Positions 45,666 to 54,856 of a DNA stretch of 57,517 nucleotides are shown piece by piece; position 1 is the first letter of the stretch, and every line of letters begins with the position of its first letter. The position numbers and the translations under genes were made by a program. The notes beneath the pieces were generated by a model. That model saw nothing but the letters and a program-made list of their open reading frames with translations, made no database searches and had not been told where the DNA came from. This stretch comes from Desulfobacteraceae bacterium 4572_35.1 (GTDB lineage Bacteria > Desulfobacterota > Desulfuromonadia > Desulfuromonadales > Desulfuromonadaceae), in the NCBI GenBank assembly GCA_002084705.1, contig NBLX01000002.1, positions 1 through 57,517 of the forward strand, in the 5' to 3' direction.

Positions 45666-46212
45666 TGTTTCCCTCTGTTTTCAATGTAGTAATCTTCTTT
45701 GCGGCTATTTCTAACTCGTAGGAATCATTGCTAACCCGCTTGTATTTAAAATGATGGAATGCCGTCGCAACCGGATAGGGGATATACCCGTTAAGTAATT
45801 CATTAAGTGATGGTGGCAATTTCCCGTTGGTGGCAACATATTTATCTAGCGCAACAACTATTAATGAATATGACGAGTCCAGATCTTTATTGAAATCTAT
45901 GCTGGCAGTTTGTACCGGCTGTGGTTTGTTTTGCGCCATAAACCATTGCGCAGCAGCAAATACCAACAGTGTAACAACCAGCGCTATCAATGCCCGTTTG
46001 TTTCTTTGCGTGGACAGAGCCTTTCTCTGTGCCTCATATTGCTCCGCTTTACGCTCTGTAGCAATTTTTGCGGCTTGAGCAACCTCTTTCTTGGTCTGTT
46101 TGACTACACAATCACCACATAGGGTCAGTCCATCAACCTCAAGGGCAGATTTTTCCAGAATGCGGGCACCGCAACGATCGCACGTAGTATATTTTTCTTG
46201 TTCCTTACTCAC
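45643..46212 (-). CDS. Zinc-ribbon membrane protein with a pseudopilin-like C-terminal domain
   Basis: A 189-residue protein in three parts: a zinc ribbon with Cys11, Cys14, Cys32 and Cys35; a charged helix (about 36-72, likely coiled coil) with one membrane segment (74-92, LIALVVTLLVFAAAQWF); and an outside domain LVVALDKYVATNGKLPPSLNELLNGYIP, which resembles the GspG/pilin body helix plus loop. It lacks a prepilin cleavage site. The GTG start at 46212 is preceded by GGGGAA. I know no named family for this combination. It precedes and overlaps the pseudopilin gene. Confidence 0.65.
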   Translation of the reverse strand: MSKEQEKYTTCDRCGARILEKSALEVDGLTLCGDCVVKQTKKEVAQAAKIATERKAEQYEAQRKALSTQRNKRALIALVVTLLVFAAAQWFMAQNKPQPVQTASIDFNKDLDSSYSLIVVALDKYVATNGKLPPSLNELLNGYIPYPVATAFHHFKYKRVSNDSYELEIAAKKITTLKTEGNNESAANK

Positions 46213-46365
46213 GATAGATTCCCCATTTACAAATAATTATTAATACCCGTATTCTAAATTTATACGAATATTTCGTCAATAGGGAATTATGTGATATTAT
46301 TTTACTTTTTCTTGACTTGTGTATCGGTTATTAGTTAAAGTGAACTTCAAATTTATTTTTTTCCT

Positions 46366-46490
46366 TTTAAGCTGATCCAGAGAGGTTGGTAAAGGTGATT
46401 GTTTATGTGTTACGCGTTGCAACAGAAGCAAACTAAAGCTGTCTTATTTCAATACCCTTCCGTAAATTTATGGAGGGGTATTTTTGTTTT
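46366..46490 (+). promoter_or_regulatory. PyrR-binding attenuator leader of the pyrimidine operon
   Basis: The leader contains GATCCAGAGAGGTTGGTAAA (from 46374), a close match to the conserved PyrR-binding loop known from Bacillus pyr mRNAs (TCCAGAGAGGCT...AAGG). Downstream, AATACCCTTCC (46451-46461) pairs with GGAGGGGTATT (46472-46482) as an 11-bp terminator followed by TTTGTTTTT. GGTGATTG (46394-46401) can pair with CAATACC (46450-46456), a plausible antiterminator that excludes the terminator stem. High UMP would let PyrR bind and favour termination. A TTGACT at 46312 may be the -35 box, but its -10 is poor. Confidence 0.85.
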
Positions 46491-46520
46491 TACGGTGCCT
46501 CGATTATTGGGAGAGTTTTT

Positions 46521-47063
46521 ATGAATTTAGTTGAAACGGTTATTTTAGATGACAAAGCTATAGGGCGAGCAATAACACGTGTTGCCCACGAAATTCTCGA
46601 AAAAAACAGTGGCTGTGAAAATCTGGTTTTAATCGGCATACGTACTGGCGGAGATCATATCGCTAAAATAATTCACCAGAGAATTTTGGCGATTGAAGGA
46701 ACAGCTGTGCCACAGGGTGCTATTGACATCACCATGTATCGCGATGATATTTCCAGTGGCGTTGTCCGACCACTAGGTAAGACCGACATCCCCTTTGCTA
46801 TCAATGATTGTCATGTGATTTTAGTTGACGAAGTGCTTTATACCGGCAGAACAATTCGTGCCGCTATGGATGCCTTGATGGATCTGGGTCGACCTCGCAG
46901 CATACAGTTGGCAGTACTGATTGATCGTGGTCACCGTGAGTTGCCGATAAGGGCAGATTATGTCGGGCGTAATGTGCCATCTGCACGCGATGAGCAGATA
47001 GAGGTACTGTTTGATGAAAATAAAATTCCACTTGAGGTGTGTTTGATGAAACCCAAACAGTAA
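46521..47063 (+). CDS. pyrR: Pyrimidine operon regulator / uracil phosphoribosyltransferase PyrR
   Basis: PyrR binds pyr leader RNA in response to UMP and also has UPRTase activity. The 180-residue length from the ATG at 46521 is standard. The PRPP-binding motif is [17 protein letters not shown], and [15 protein letters not shown] and [17 protein letters not shown] are family blocks. The upstream open frame (17 codons) runs through the terminator and is not coding. It is the first gene of pyrR-pyrB-pyrC-carA-carB and is preceded by its own RNA target. Confidence 0.96.
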   Translation: MNLVETVILDDKAIGRAITRVAHEILEKNSGCENLVLIGIRTGGDHIAKIIHQRILAIEGTAVPQGAIDITMYRDDISSGVVRPLGKTDIPFAINDCHVILVDEVLYTGRTIRAAMDALMDLGRPRSIQLAVLIDRGHRELPIRADYVGRNVPSARDEQIEVLFDENKIPLEVCLMKPKQ

Positions 47064-47120
47064 TATATGTGAATAACTTGGTAGTTCTTGTAAGTTTTCT
47101 GAAACGGGGAAGGGGACAGT

Positions 47121-48068
47121 ATGGCTATGGGGGAAATGTTTGCACACAAACATATCATCGGTACTCAACAGTTATCTAAAGATGATATTGAGTTGATCCT
47201 AAAAACTGCGGAAAGTTTTAAAGAGATAAATCAGCGTGAGATAAAAAAAGTACCAACATTACGTGGCAAAACCATCGTAAATCTGTTTTACGAGAACAGC
47301 ACCCGCACTAGAACCTCGTTTGAGTTAGCCGGAAAGCGGATGTCGGCTGATACTATCAATATCAGCGCATCGAGTTCGTCGGTAACCAAAGGGGAAACGC
47401 TTGAAGATACGGCTAAAAATATTGAGGCAATGGATGCCGACGTAATTATTATGCGCCACTCATGTTCTGGCGCTCCAGACTATCTGGCTCAGCGTCTTAC
47501 CACTTGTTCTGTAATAAATGCTGGTGATGGTTTTCATGAACATCCCAGCCAGGCCTTGCTCGACTTGATGACCATAAAAGAGCATAAGGGTAAAATTGAT
47601 GGACTGACCGTTGCTATTATTGGCGACATTGCTCGCAGTCGCGTTGCTAGGTCTGATCTGTATGCGCTAAAAACCATGGGGGCAACAGTAAGGTTAGCTG
47701 GCCCCGCAACTATGATCCCTCCGGGATTGGAAGAGTTGGGCGCTGAAGTGTACACCGACATCAATGAAGCAATAAAGGATGTCGATGTAGTTATGATGCT
47801 AAGGATTCAACTGGAACGGGAGGGAGGCAATAAGCTGATGCCGACCTTGCGTGAATATGCTCAATTTTTTGCTCTTAATACGGAGAACATGAAACTCGCT
47901 AAGCCCGATGCGATTGTTATGCACCCCGGGCCACTTAACCGTGGCGTTGAGATATCATCATATGTTGCCGATGGTGAACAGAATGTCATTCTGGAGCAGG
48001 TTGAAAATGGCGTTGCGGTGAGGATGGCGTTGTTATATCTGTTGGCCGGTGGCAGTGAAGAGAAATGA
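47121..48068 (+). CDS. pyrB: Aspartate carbamoyltransferase catalytic subunit
   Basis: Condenses carbamoyl phosphate with aspartate, the first committed pyrimidine step. In the 315-residue protein the carbamoyl-phosphate site is [16 protein letters not shown], with HPSQALLD and [12 protein letters not shown] further on. No regulatory pyrI follows, in line with PyrR-type control. The ATG at 47121 has AAGGGGAC upstream. Spacing to pyrC is 34 bases. Confidence 0.97.
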   Translation: MAMGEMFAHKHIIGTQQLSKDDIELILKTAESFKEINQREIKKVPTLRGKTIVNLFYENSTRTRTSFELAGKRMSADTINISASSSSVTKGETLEDTAKNIEAMDADVIIMRHSCSGAPDYLAQRLTTCSVINAGDGFHEHPSQALLDLMTIKEHKGKIDGLTVAIIGDIARSRVARSDLYALKTMGATVRLAGPATMIPPGLEELGAEVYTDINEAIKDVDVVMMLRIQLEREGGNKLMPTLREYAQFFALNTENMKLAKPDAIVMHPGPLNRGVEISSYVADGEQNVILEQVENGVAVRMALLYLLAGGSEEK

Positions 48069-48102
48069 TATAAGTTAATTACCCTTTGCCAAGAGGTTTA
48101 CT

Positions 48103-49380
48103 ATGAAAATATTAATCAAAAATGGTCGGGTTATAGATCCATCACAGGATCTGGATGCCAACATGGATTTGCTGATTGAACATGGTTGTATAGCTAAATT
48201 GGCCGAAAATATTGATCCAAATGGTATTGAGGATGTCATCGATGCCGATGGGCTGGTGGTTACTCCCGGACTGGTGGATATTCATGTGCATCTGCGCGAT
48301 CCTGGACAAGAATATAAAGAAGATATACTTACAGGGACAAAGGCCGCTGCGGCTGGCGGTTTTACCTCTGTGGCATGTATGCCGAATACGGTTCCGGTGA
48401 ATGACAATAAGGCCATCACTGGCTACATTATTAACAAGGCTCGTTATGAAGGGTCAGCCAATGTTTTTCCAATTTGCAGTATCACCAAAGGGCAAAAAGG
48501 GGAATCGCTGGTAGAGATGGGCGATCTGAAACTGGCTGGTTGTGTCGGTTTTTCTGACGATGGCTTAAATGTGGAGTGTGGTGACGTGTTGCGCCGAGCC
48601 ATGGAATATGCCAACGCTTTCGGGATGCCTATCATAGCTCACGCTGAAGATGAAGCTATTAAGTCAGGCGGTGTCATGAATGAGGGCAGGGTCGCCACCG
48701 AACTTGGATTGTTAGGTAATCCGTGGGTGGCTGAAGCATCAACTATTGCTCGTGACCTAATGCTAGCCGAACTAACCGGAGCACGTCTTCATGTTTGTCA
48801 TATCTCTACCAGGCGCTCGCTGGAATTGATCCGTAATGCGAAAGAGCGTGGAGTAAAGGTAACATGCGAGGTTACCCCCCACCATTTCACCCTTACTGAA
48901 GAAGCTGTACGCGGGTACAATGTCAACGCTAAAATGGGGCCGCCTTTGCGCAGCGCCGACGATGTAGCAGCGATGAAAGAAGGCTTAGCCGATGGTACGA
49001 TAGATGCTATTGCAACTGATCACGCTCCCCATCACATAGATGATAAAAATGTTGAATTTAATGTAGCAGCAAATGGTTTGATAGGACTGGAAACATCTTT
49101 GCCATTAACGCTGCGCTTGGTAGAAGAAAAAATACTCAGTATTAATGAAGCAATAAGTTGTCTTAGTGATAAAGCCGCGAAGGCATTAAATATCCCGCGC
49201 GGAACCTTGAAAATCGGAGAACCCGGTGACGTCGCCATAATTGATCCAGAATATGAGTGGACGGTGGATGTAACTGCCTCATATTCCAAAGCACGTAACA
49301 CCCCATTTGATGACTGGGAGATGAAAGGTGCTGCAATGATGACATTGCGTGATGGAAGAATCACTTTTGAGCGCGATTAG
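48103..49380 (+). CDS. pyrC: Dihydroorotase (class I)
   Basis: Zinc amidohydrolase closing carbamoyl aspartate to dihydroorotate. It has 425 residues. Metal ligands are seen in DIHVHLRDPGQEYKED, HAEDEA, HVCHIST and the Asp in ATDHAPH. It belongs to the longer PyrC class usually next to pyrB. The gene ends 212 bases before carA. Confidence 0.96.
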   Translation: MKILIKNGRVIDPSQDLDANMDLLIEHGCIAKLAENIDPNGIEDVIDADGLVVTPGLVDIHVHLRDPGQEYKEDILTGTKAAAAGGFTSVACMPNTVPVNDNKAITGYIINKARYEGSANVFPICSITKGQKGESLVEMGDLKLAGCVGFSDDGLNVECGDVLRRAMEYANAFGMPIIAHAEDEAIKSGGVMNEGRVATELGLLGNPWVAEASTIARDLMLAELTGARLHVCHISTRRSLELIRNAKERGVKVTCEVTPHHFTLTEEAVRGYNVNAKMGPPLRSADDVAAMKEGLADGTIDAIATDHAPHHIDDKNVEFNVAANGLIGLETSLPLTLRLVEEKILSINEAISCLSDKAAKALNIPRGTLKIGEPGDVAIIDPEYEWTVDVTASYSKARNTPFDDWEMKGAAMMTLRDGRITFERD

Positions 49381-49592
49381 TTTGTAGAGATTGTGTAACT
49401 TCTCCAGTTGAGCACGTGCTTATTATGCTGAATAGCGCCCCACACCCTGCGGGCGAATTTTCACAGAGTAACTGAGAATGCTTACCTGCCTTGCAATGCA
49501 AGATGGTATCGCAAAAAATTGATTGAAGTTACCCAGAAGTTACGACATTGTTTAGCGTTAATTCAGATTTAAAAAAAGGAAAACACCAAAAT
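49381..49592 (+). other. Leader between pyrC and carA with two hairpins, function unknown
   Basis: The largest gap inside the pyr operon. It holds CGCCC/GGGCG (49436-49440 with 49451-49455, ten-base loop) and a second hairpin with CTTGC-AAT-GCAAG (49490-49502) extended by TACC/GGTA (49483-49486 with 49505-49508). Neither has a T run, and no PyrR-loop consensus is present. No open frame or tRNA is seen. It may hold an internal promoter or a translational control element for carA. Confidence 0.35.
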
Positions 49593-50723
49593 ATGAAAGC
49601 AATTTTGGCTCTTGCAGATGGCAGAGTCTTTAGTGGAAAGAGTATTGGCGCCATAGGTGAAACAAGCGGTGAGGTTGTATTTAACACCAGTATGACTGGC
49701 TATCAGGAAATTTTGACCGATCCTTCCTATTGCGGAGAGATCGTCACCATGACCTATCCTTTAATTGGTAACTATGGTGTAAATAGTGAAGATGTTGAGT
49801 CGCAGCGACCACACCTATCGGGTTTTATTGTTAAAGAGTGCAGCAAATATCCAAGCAATTGGCGCTCTGAGATGACCCTTGATGCCTATCTGAAACAGCA
49901 TGGGGTGGTGGGTATTCAGGGGCTCGATACTCGCGCCTTGGTTAAACATATCCGCGATCATGGTGCTCAAACCGGAATTATTTCTACTGAAGATCTTGAT
50001 TGCGACAGTTTGGTACGTAAAGCCCAGTTGGCACCATCAATTGTCGGTCAGGATTTGGTTCAACAGGTTACCACAAATAAACCATACGATTGGAAAGAGT
50101 CGGTATGGGATATAAAGGACGGCTATCTGATGATAGATGGGAAACCTGAGTACAGCGTTGTTGCTTACGATTTTGGGATTAAACGCAATATTTTACGTAA
50201 CCTTGTTGCAGCAAACTGTTCGGTAAAAGTTGTGCCAGCTTCTACCCCAGCGGCTGAAGTTCTGGCCATGAATCCTGATGGTGTTTTTCTAAGTAACGGT
50301 CCTGGTGATCCCGAGCCTATAAATTATGCTCAGGAAAATATTCGCCAGTTATTAGGTAAGGTTCCACTGTTCGGCATATGCCTTGGTCATCAGTTGCTAT
50401 CTATTGCCTTGGGTGGTTCAACATATAAATTGAAGTTTGGCCACCGTGGTGGTAACCAACCGGTTCAACAGTGTGAAAACAAAAAAGTAGAGATAACTTC
50501 TCAAAACCATGGTTTTGCCGTTGATGCAACCACTTTGGGTGGTGAAGTAAAAATCAGCCATATCAATTTGAACGATGATACGGTTGAGGGCATTATCCAC
50601 AAAAGTTTACCAGCTTTTTCGGTACAGTATCATCCCGAAGCTTCGCCCGGTCCTCATGATGCCCATTACCTGTTTGACCGTTTTGTTGAGATGATGAGAA
50701 ACTTCAAGCATAAGGTGAACTAA
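49593..50723 (+). CDS. carA: Carbamoyl-phosphate synthase small subunit (glutaminase)
   Basis: Class I glutamine amidotransferase subunit supplying ammonia to CarB. It has 376 residues from the ATG at 49593 ([17 protein letters not shown]). [17 protein letters not shown] marks the CarA N-terminal domain, catalytic Cys lies in [10 protein letters not shown], and the His/Glu pair in [23 protein letters not shown] upstream is the likely ribosome-binding region. carB follows after ten bases. Confidence 0.97.
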   Translation: MKAILALADGRVFSGKSIGAIGETSGEVVFNTSMTGYQEILTDPSYCGEIVTMTYPLIGNYGVNSEDVESQRPHLSGFIVKECSKYPSNWRSEMTLDAYLKQHGVVGIQGLDTRALVKHIRDHGAQTGIISTEDLDCDSLVRKAQLAPSIVGQDLVQQVTTNKPYDWKESVWDIKDGYLMIDGKPEYSVVAYDFGIKRNILRNLVAANCSVKVVPASTPAAEVLAMNPDGVFLSNGPGDPEPINYAQENIRQLLGKVPLFGICLGHQLLSIALGGSTYKLKFGHRGGNQPVQQCENKKVEITSQNHGFAVDATTLGGEVKISHINLNDDTVEGIIHKSLPAFSVQYHPEASPGPHDAHYLFDRFVEMMRNFKHKVN

Positions 50724-50733
50724 GGATAGATAA

Positions 50734-53700
50734 ATGCCTAAACGTACAGATATAAATAAAATTTTAATTATTGGCGCTGGGCCCATTGTTATAGGTCAGG
50801 CATGTGAGTTTGATTACTCCGGCACACAGGCGTGCAAAGCATTGAAGGATGAGGGATATGAGGTTGTTTTACTCAATTCTAATCCAGCAACTATTATGAC
50901 CGATCCAGACTTTGCGGATCGAACATATATAGAGCCAGTGACGCCGCAGGTGTTGACAAAGATTATTGAAAAAGAGCGTCCCGATGCTGTGTTGCCAACA
51001 TTGGGCGGGCAAACAGCGTTAAATACTGCCGTGGCGGTTGCTAAAGATGGAACGCTGGATAGATACAATGTTGAATTGATTGGCGCCAAATTGCCGGCCA
51101 TAGAAAAAGCGGAAGATCGTACCTTATTTAAACAGGCAATGGATAACATTGGGGTAGCGGTGCCACGATCGGGGTTGGCGCATAATTATGATGAAGCGAT
51201 GTCGGTGGTGGAGGATATAGGTTTCCCCGCAATAATACGTCCATCATTTACCCTCGGAGGAACCGGTGGCGGCATAGCTTATAATCGTGAAGAATATGAG
51301 AAGATGGCCGTGGCGGGCATCGACGCATCTCCGACAGATGAAATTTTGGTAGAGGAATCGATAATTGGCTGGAAAGAGTATGAGCTTGAGGTTATGCGTG
51401 ACCTCGCCGATAATGTGGTAATTATTTGCTCTATCGAGAACTTCGATGCCATGGGGGTACACACTGGTGATTCTATCACTGTTGCTCCAGCTCAAACTCT
51501 CACAGACAAGGAGTATCAGATACTTCGGGATGTTTCGCTGAAAATTATTCGCGAAATCGGGGTTGAAACCGGCGGTTCAAATATTCAGTTTGGTATAAAT
51601 CCTTGTGATGGTCGCCTAGTAGTGATAGAGATGAATCCTCGGGTATCTCGCTCCTCCGCTTTAGCTTCAAAAGCCACCGGTTTTCCTATTGCCAAAATTG
51701 CTGCCAAGCTTTCTGTTGGTTACACGCTGGATGAAATCCGCAACGATATCACCCGCGAAACATACGCTGCCTTTGAGCCAACTATTGACTATGTGGTTAC
51801 CAAGATTCCGCGGTTTACCTTCGAGAAATTCTCCAGCACTGATCCAACCCTTACGACACAGATGAAATCTGTTGGTGAGGCCATGGCTATCGGCCGTACC
51901 TTTAAAGAGAGCTTTCAAAAAGCGTTACGATCCATGGAGATTGGCTCAGATGGTTTTGAGAGCCGTATGTTTGATTCACCAGCTGACTACAAAAATACCT
52001 TAAACGATAAAGAGTTGGTTTTCCTGCGCGATAAGCTGCGGGTGCCAAATGCAGACAGGGTCTGGTATCTCGGTGATGCTCTGCGTATTGGGATGCCAAT
52101 TGAGGAAATTTACCAGATCAGTGGTTTTGATCCGTGGTTTATTTACAATATACAACAAATCATTACTACCGAGTGTGATTTGTATAACTCACGTAAAGAT
52201 ATCTGTGCCGCAACGGAGCGTGGTCTTGAACTATTGTTAACCGCAAAACAGATGGGTTTTTCCGACCGCCGTCTTGCCTTGCTGTTAGAAATTCATGAAG
52301 ATGATTTGCGTAAGTTGCGTCATGACAACAATATCCGTCCCGTATATAAGCGGGTTGATACTTGTGGAGCAGAATTTGAAGCATTTACCCCTTATATGTA
52401 TTCCACTTATGAGGATGAATGTGAAGCAGAGCCTACAGACAAGAAGAAGATCATGATATTGGGTGGTGGCCCCAATCGCATTGGTCAAGGGATTGAGTTT
52501 GATTATTGCTGTGTTCATGGAGCCTTTGCCCTGAGTGCCGATGGTTATGAAACCATTATGGTTAACTGTAACCCGGAGACGGTATCTACCGATTATGACA
52601 CTTCTGATCGCCTTTATTTTGAGCCCTTAACTCTTGAAGATGTTCTCGAAATAGTTGCCATTGAGCAACCTTACGGGGTTATTGTTCAATTCGGCGGGCA
52701 GACACCATTAAAGTTAGCGGTCGCGCTGGAAGAGGCTGGAGTGCCCATTATTGGTACCAGCCCTGATGCTATTGACCGCGCGGAAGATAGGGAACGTTTT
52801 CAGGCGTTGTTGAATAAGCTGGGGCTAAAACAACCTGAAAACGGTCTGGCGCGTTCTTTTGAGGAATCTGAAACAATTGCTAATCAAATCGGCTACCCTG
52901 TAGTGGTCAGGCCATCCTACGTATTAGGTGGGCGCGCGATGGAGATTGTTTATGATATTCAACAGCTGCAAAATTATATGAAATATGCGGTGCAAGCGTC
53001 TCCAGAACATCCGATATTAATCGATAAGTTCCTTGATAATGCCATTGAGATAGACGTTGATGCGCTAGCTGATGGTACAGATGTGGTAATAGGTGGCATA
53101 ATGCAACATATTGAAGAGGCGGGTATTCACTCAGGTGATTCAGCTTGCTCATTACCGCCATATTCCCTCTCAAAAGACTTTATTGATGAAGTTGGTAGGC
53201 AAACCAGAGCATTGGCGTTGGAGCTTGGGGTGATTGGCTTGATGAATATTCAGTTTGCTGTCAAGGGGGGTGATGTCTACCTCATTGAAGTAAATCCACG
53301 TGCCAGTCGTACATCTCCGTTTGTTTCTAAAGCAACGGGTCGTCCTTTGGCCAAAATTGCCGCTCGTTTAATGGCTGGGAAAAGTTTAAAAGAATTAGGC
53401 ATAGAGGGTGATATTGTGCCCGACCATGTAGCTGTTAAAGAATCGGTCTTTCCTTTCGCTAAATTCCCGGGCGTTGACACACTCCTTGGACCGGAAATGA
53501 AATCGACCGGAGAAGTGATGGGGCTGGATCGAGATTTTGGGAAGGCCTTTGCTAAAGCCCAATTGGGTGCTGGTGTTAATCTGCCCCTGTCTGGCAAAGT
53601 GTTCTTTAGTGTTAAAGATAGCGACAAAGAGAATGCTGTTCAGGTTGCCAGTAAGTTAATAAAATTTGGTTTCAGCGTAATTGCTACCAGCGGAACCGCC

Positions 53701-53985
53701 AAAGTTCTTGAGCAACATGGTATTGAGGTGCAGCGAGTTAATAAAGTTAAAGAGGGGCGACCACACTGTGTAGATGCTATTAAAAATGGTGATATTGCCA
53801 TAGTTTTTAATACTACATTTGGGTCTCAATCCATTGCCGATTCATTTTCGATCCGTCGTTCCGCTCTGATGTACAGTATTGCTTATTTTACCACCTTAGC
53901 TGGAATGGATGCCGTAATTGATGGTATTGCCGCCATGCAACGGGAAAGTCTTGACGTCGTAGCATTGCAGGAGTATAATTTCTAG
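50734..53985 (+). CDS. carB: Carbamoyl-phosphate synthase large subunit
   Basis: Makes carbamoyl phosphate from bicarbonate, ammonia and 2 ATP for pyrimidines and arginine. The 1,083-residue protein has two homologous ATP-grasp halves: the first with [23 protein letters not shown] and FTLGGTGGG, the second with [20 protein letters not shown] and [12 protein letters not shown]. The C-terminal MGS-like allosteric domain begins near [16 protein letters not shown]. It is the last enzyme gene of the operon; greA follows after 132 bases. Confidence 0.98.
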   Translation: MPKRTDINKILIIGAGPIVIGQACEFDYSGTQACKALKDEGYEVVLLNSNPATIMTDPDFADRTYIEPVTPQVLTKIIEKERPDAVLPTLGGQTALNTAVAVAKDGTLDRYNVELIGAKLPAIEKAEDRTLFKQAMDNIGVAVPRSGLAHNYDEAMSVVEDIGFPAIIRPSFTLGGTGGGIAYNREEYEKMAVAGIDASPTDEILVEESIIGWKEYELEVMRDLADNVVIICSIENFDAMGVHTGDSITVAPAQTLTDKEYQILRDVSLKIIREIGVETGGSNIQFGINPCDGRLVVIEMNPRVSRSSALASKATGFPIAKIAAKLSVGYTLDEIRNDITRETYAAFEPTIDYVVTKIPRFTFEKFSSTDPTLTTQMKSVGEAMAIGRTFKESFQKALRSMEIGSDGFESRMFDSPADYKNTLNDKELVFLRDKLRVPNADRVWYLGDALRIGMPIEEIYQISGFDPWFIYNIQQIITTECDLYNSRKDICAATERGLELLLTAKQMGFSDRRLALLLEIHEDDLRKLRHDNNIRPVYKRVDTCGAEFEAFTPYMYSTYEDECEAEPTDKKKIMILGGGPNRIGQGIEFDYCCVHGAFALSADGYETIMVNCNPETVSTDYDTSDRLYFEPLTLEDVLEIVAIEQPYGVIVQFGGQTPLKLAVALEEAGVPIIGTSPDAIDRAEDRERFQALLNKLGLKQPENGLARSFEESETIANQIGYPVVVRPSYVLGGRAMEIVYDIQQLQNYMKYAVQASPEHPILIDKFLDNAIEIDVDALADGTDVVIGGIMQHIEEAGIHSGDSACSLPPYSLSKDFIDEVGRQTRALALELGVIGLMNIQFAVKGGDVYLIEVNPRASRTSPFVSKATGRPLAKIAARLMAGKSLKELGIEGDIVPDHVAVKESVFPFAKFPGVDTLLGPEMKSTGEVMGLDRDFGKAFAKAQLGAGVNLPLSGKVFFSVKDSDKENAVQVASKLIKFGFSVIATSGTAKVLEQHGIEVQRVNKVKEGRPHCVDAIKNGDIAIVFNTTFGSQSIADSFSIRRSALMYSIAYFTTLAGMDAVIDGIAAMQRESLDVVALQEYNF

Positions 53986-54081
53986 AAATTTTTTAAGTAT
54001 AAGTTTAACTTAATAAGGGTATTTAACTGGTTGCGGATGGTTTATAACTGTTCGCGACTTTTATTTTTTCCAACAATAATG

Positions 54082-54103
54082 GCTGCCTCTGTAAAGGGGC
54101 AGC
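54082..54103 (+). promoter_or_regulatory. Hairpin just upstream of the greA ribosome-binding site
   Basis: GCTGCCTCT (54082-54090) pairs with AGGGGCAGC (54095-54103) around a GTAA tetraloop, a nine-pair stem with one G-U. It ends two bases before AAAGG and 14 bases before the greA ATG. No T run follows, so it is not an ordinary terminator. It could stabilise the mRNA or tune greA translation. Confidence 0.5.
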
Positions 54104-54117
54104 GCAAAGGATCAAAA

Positions 54118-54594
54118 ATGTCACAAAGTGTTCCCATGACACCTGAATGTTATCAACGTCTTCAGGAGGAACTTAAAACCCGGGTCAAGATTGATCGACC
54201 TAAAGTTGTTCAGGATATAGCTGAAGCACGTTCCCACGGAGATTTGTCAGAAAATGCTGAATATGATGCTGCCAAAGATCGTCAAGGACACATTGAGGGC
54301 CGGATAGCTTATCTAAACGACAAGTTGGCTCGTGCAGAAGTAATTGATCCAAAGATGATGAAAACTGATAAAATTGTCTTTGGTGCAACTGTAACTCTGT
54401 TTGATGTAGACCTTGAAGATGAAGTTGTTTATCAAATTGTCGGTGAAGACGAGGCTGAGATTAAAAAAGGGAAAATTTCGGTAACTTCTCCTGTCGGTAA
54501 GGCTCTCATCGGTCACACCTTGGATGATGAAGTTCGTATCAATGTGCCTTCTGGTGTCAAGGTTTACGAAGTTACCGAAATAGAATATAAATAA
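54118..54594 (+). CDS. greA: Transcription elongation factor GreA
   Basis: GreA rescues backtracked RNA polymerase by stimulating transcript cleavage. It has 158 residues from the ATG at 54118. The N-terminal coiled-coil tip carries the acidic residues (EARSHGDLSENAEYDAAKDRQ), and the C-terminal FKBP-like domain has VTLFDVD, YQIVGEDEA and SPVGKALIGH. The open frame extends 29 codons upstream across the hairpin and is not coding. It follows carB, a combination also found in Geobacter relatives. Confidence 0.97.
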   Translation: MSQSVPMTPECYQRLQEELKTRVKIDRPKVVQDIAEARSHGDLSENAEYDAAKDRQGHIEGRIAYLNDKLARAEVIDPKMMKTDKIVFGATVTLFDVDLEDEVVYQIVGEDEAEIKKGKISVTSPVGKALIGHTLDDEVRINVPSGVKVYEVTEIEYK

Positions 54595-54625
54595 ATTACG
54601 ACTATTCTTAAAAAGGATTCATGCG

Positions 54626-54817
54626 TTGATTGATAAAATGACCAAAATGACAGAGGTAATAAAAATGCATCCCGATGCGCTAAAGGTGCTGGCTGATTTT
54701 GGGTTGAATTGTGCTGAATGTTCTGGTGCCAAACATGAATCTATACAGCAGGGGGCCATCAATCATGGGATCGACGTTAATGAGTTGTTGAAAAAATTAA
54801 ACGAATTATTCTCCTGA
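54626..54817 (+). CDS. DUF1858 domain protein
   Basis: A 63-residue helical protein of the DUF1858 type, common in anaerobes and often linked to hybrid-cluster or redox proteins. It has MTEVIKMHPDALKVLADFGLNCAECSGA, with a CxxC pair, and ends in DVNELLKKLNEL. I take the TTG at 54626, eight bases after AAGGA; an ATG at 54638 is the alternative. Function is unknown; the CxxC may bind metal or form a disulfide. It sits between greA and recG on the same strand. Confidence 0.82.
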   Translation: MIDKMTKMTEVIKMHPDALKVLADFGLNCAECSGAKHESIQQGAINHGIDVNELLKKLNELFS

Positions 54818-54856
54818 TTTCAGCAATAGCGCTACCTGTATTGGGAGCCGCCTATC

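Noticed and set aside
46312-46340. TTGACT-17-TTAAAG as the pyr operon promoter
   Set aside because: The -10 matches only 3 of 6 positions; too weak to list as a separate feature.
54082-54103. Hairpin after carB as a rho-independent terminator
   Set aside because: No T run follows and it sits against the greA ribosome-binding site, so it was recorded as a leader hairpin instead.
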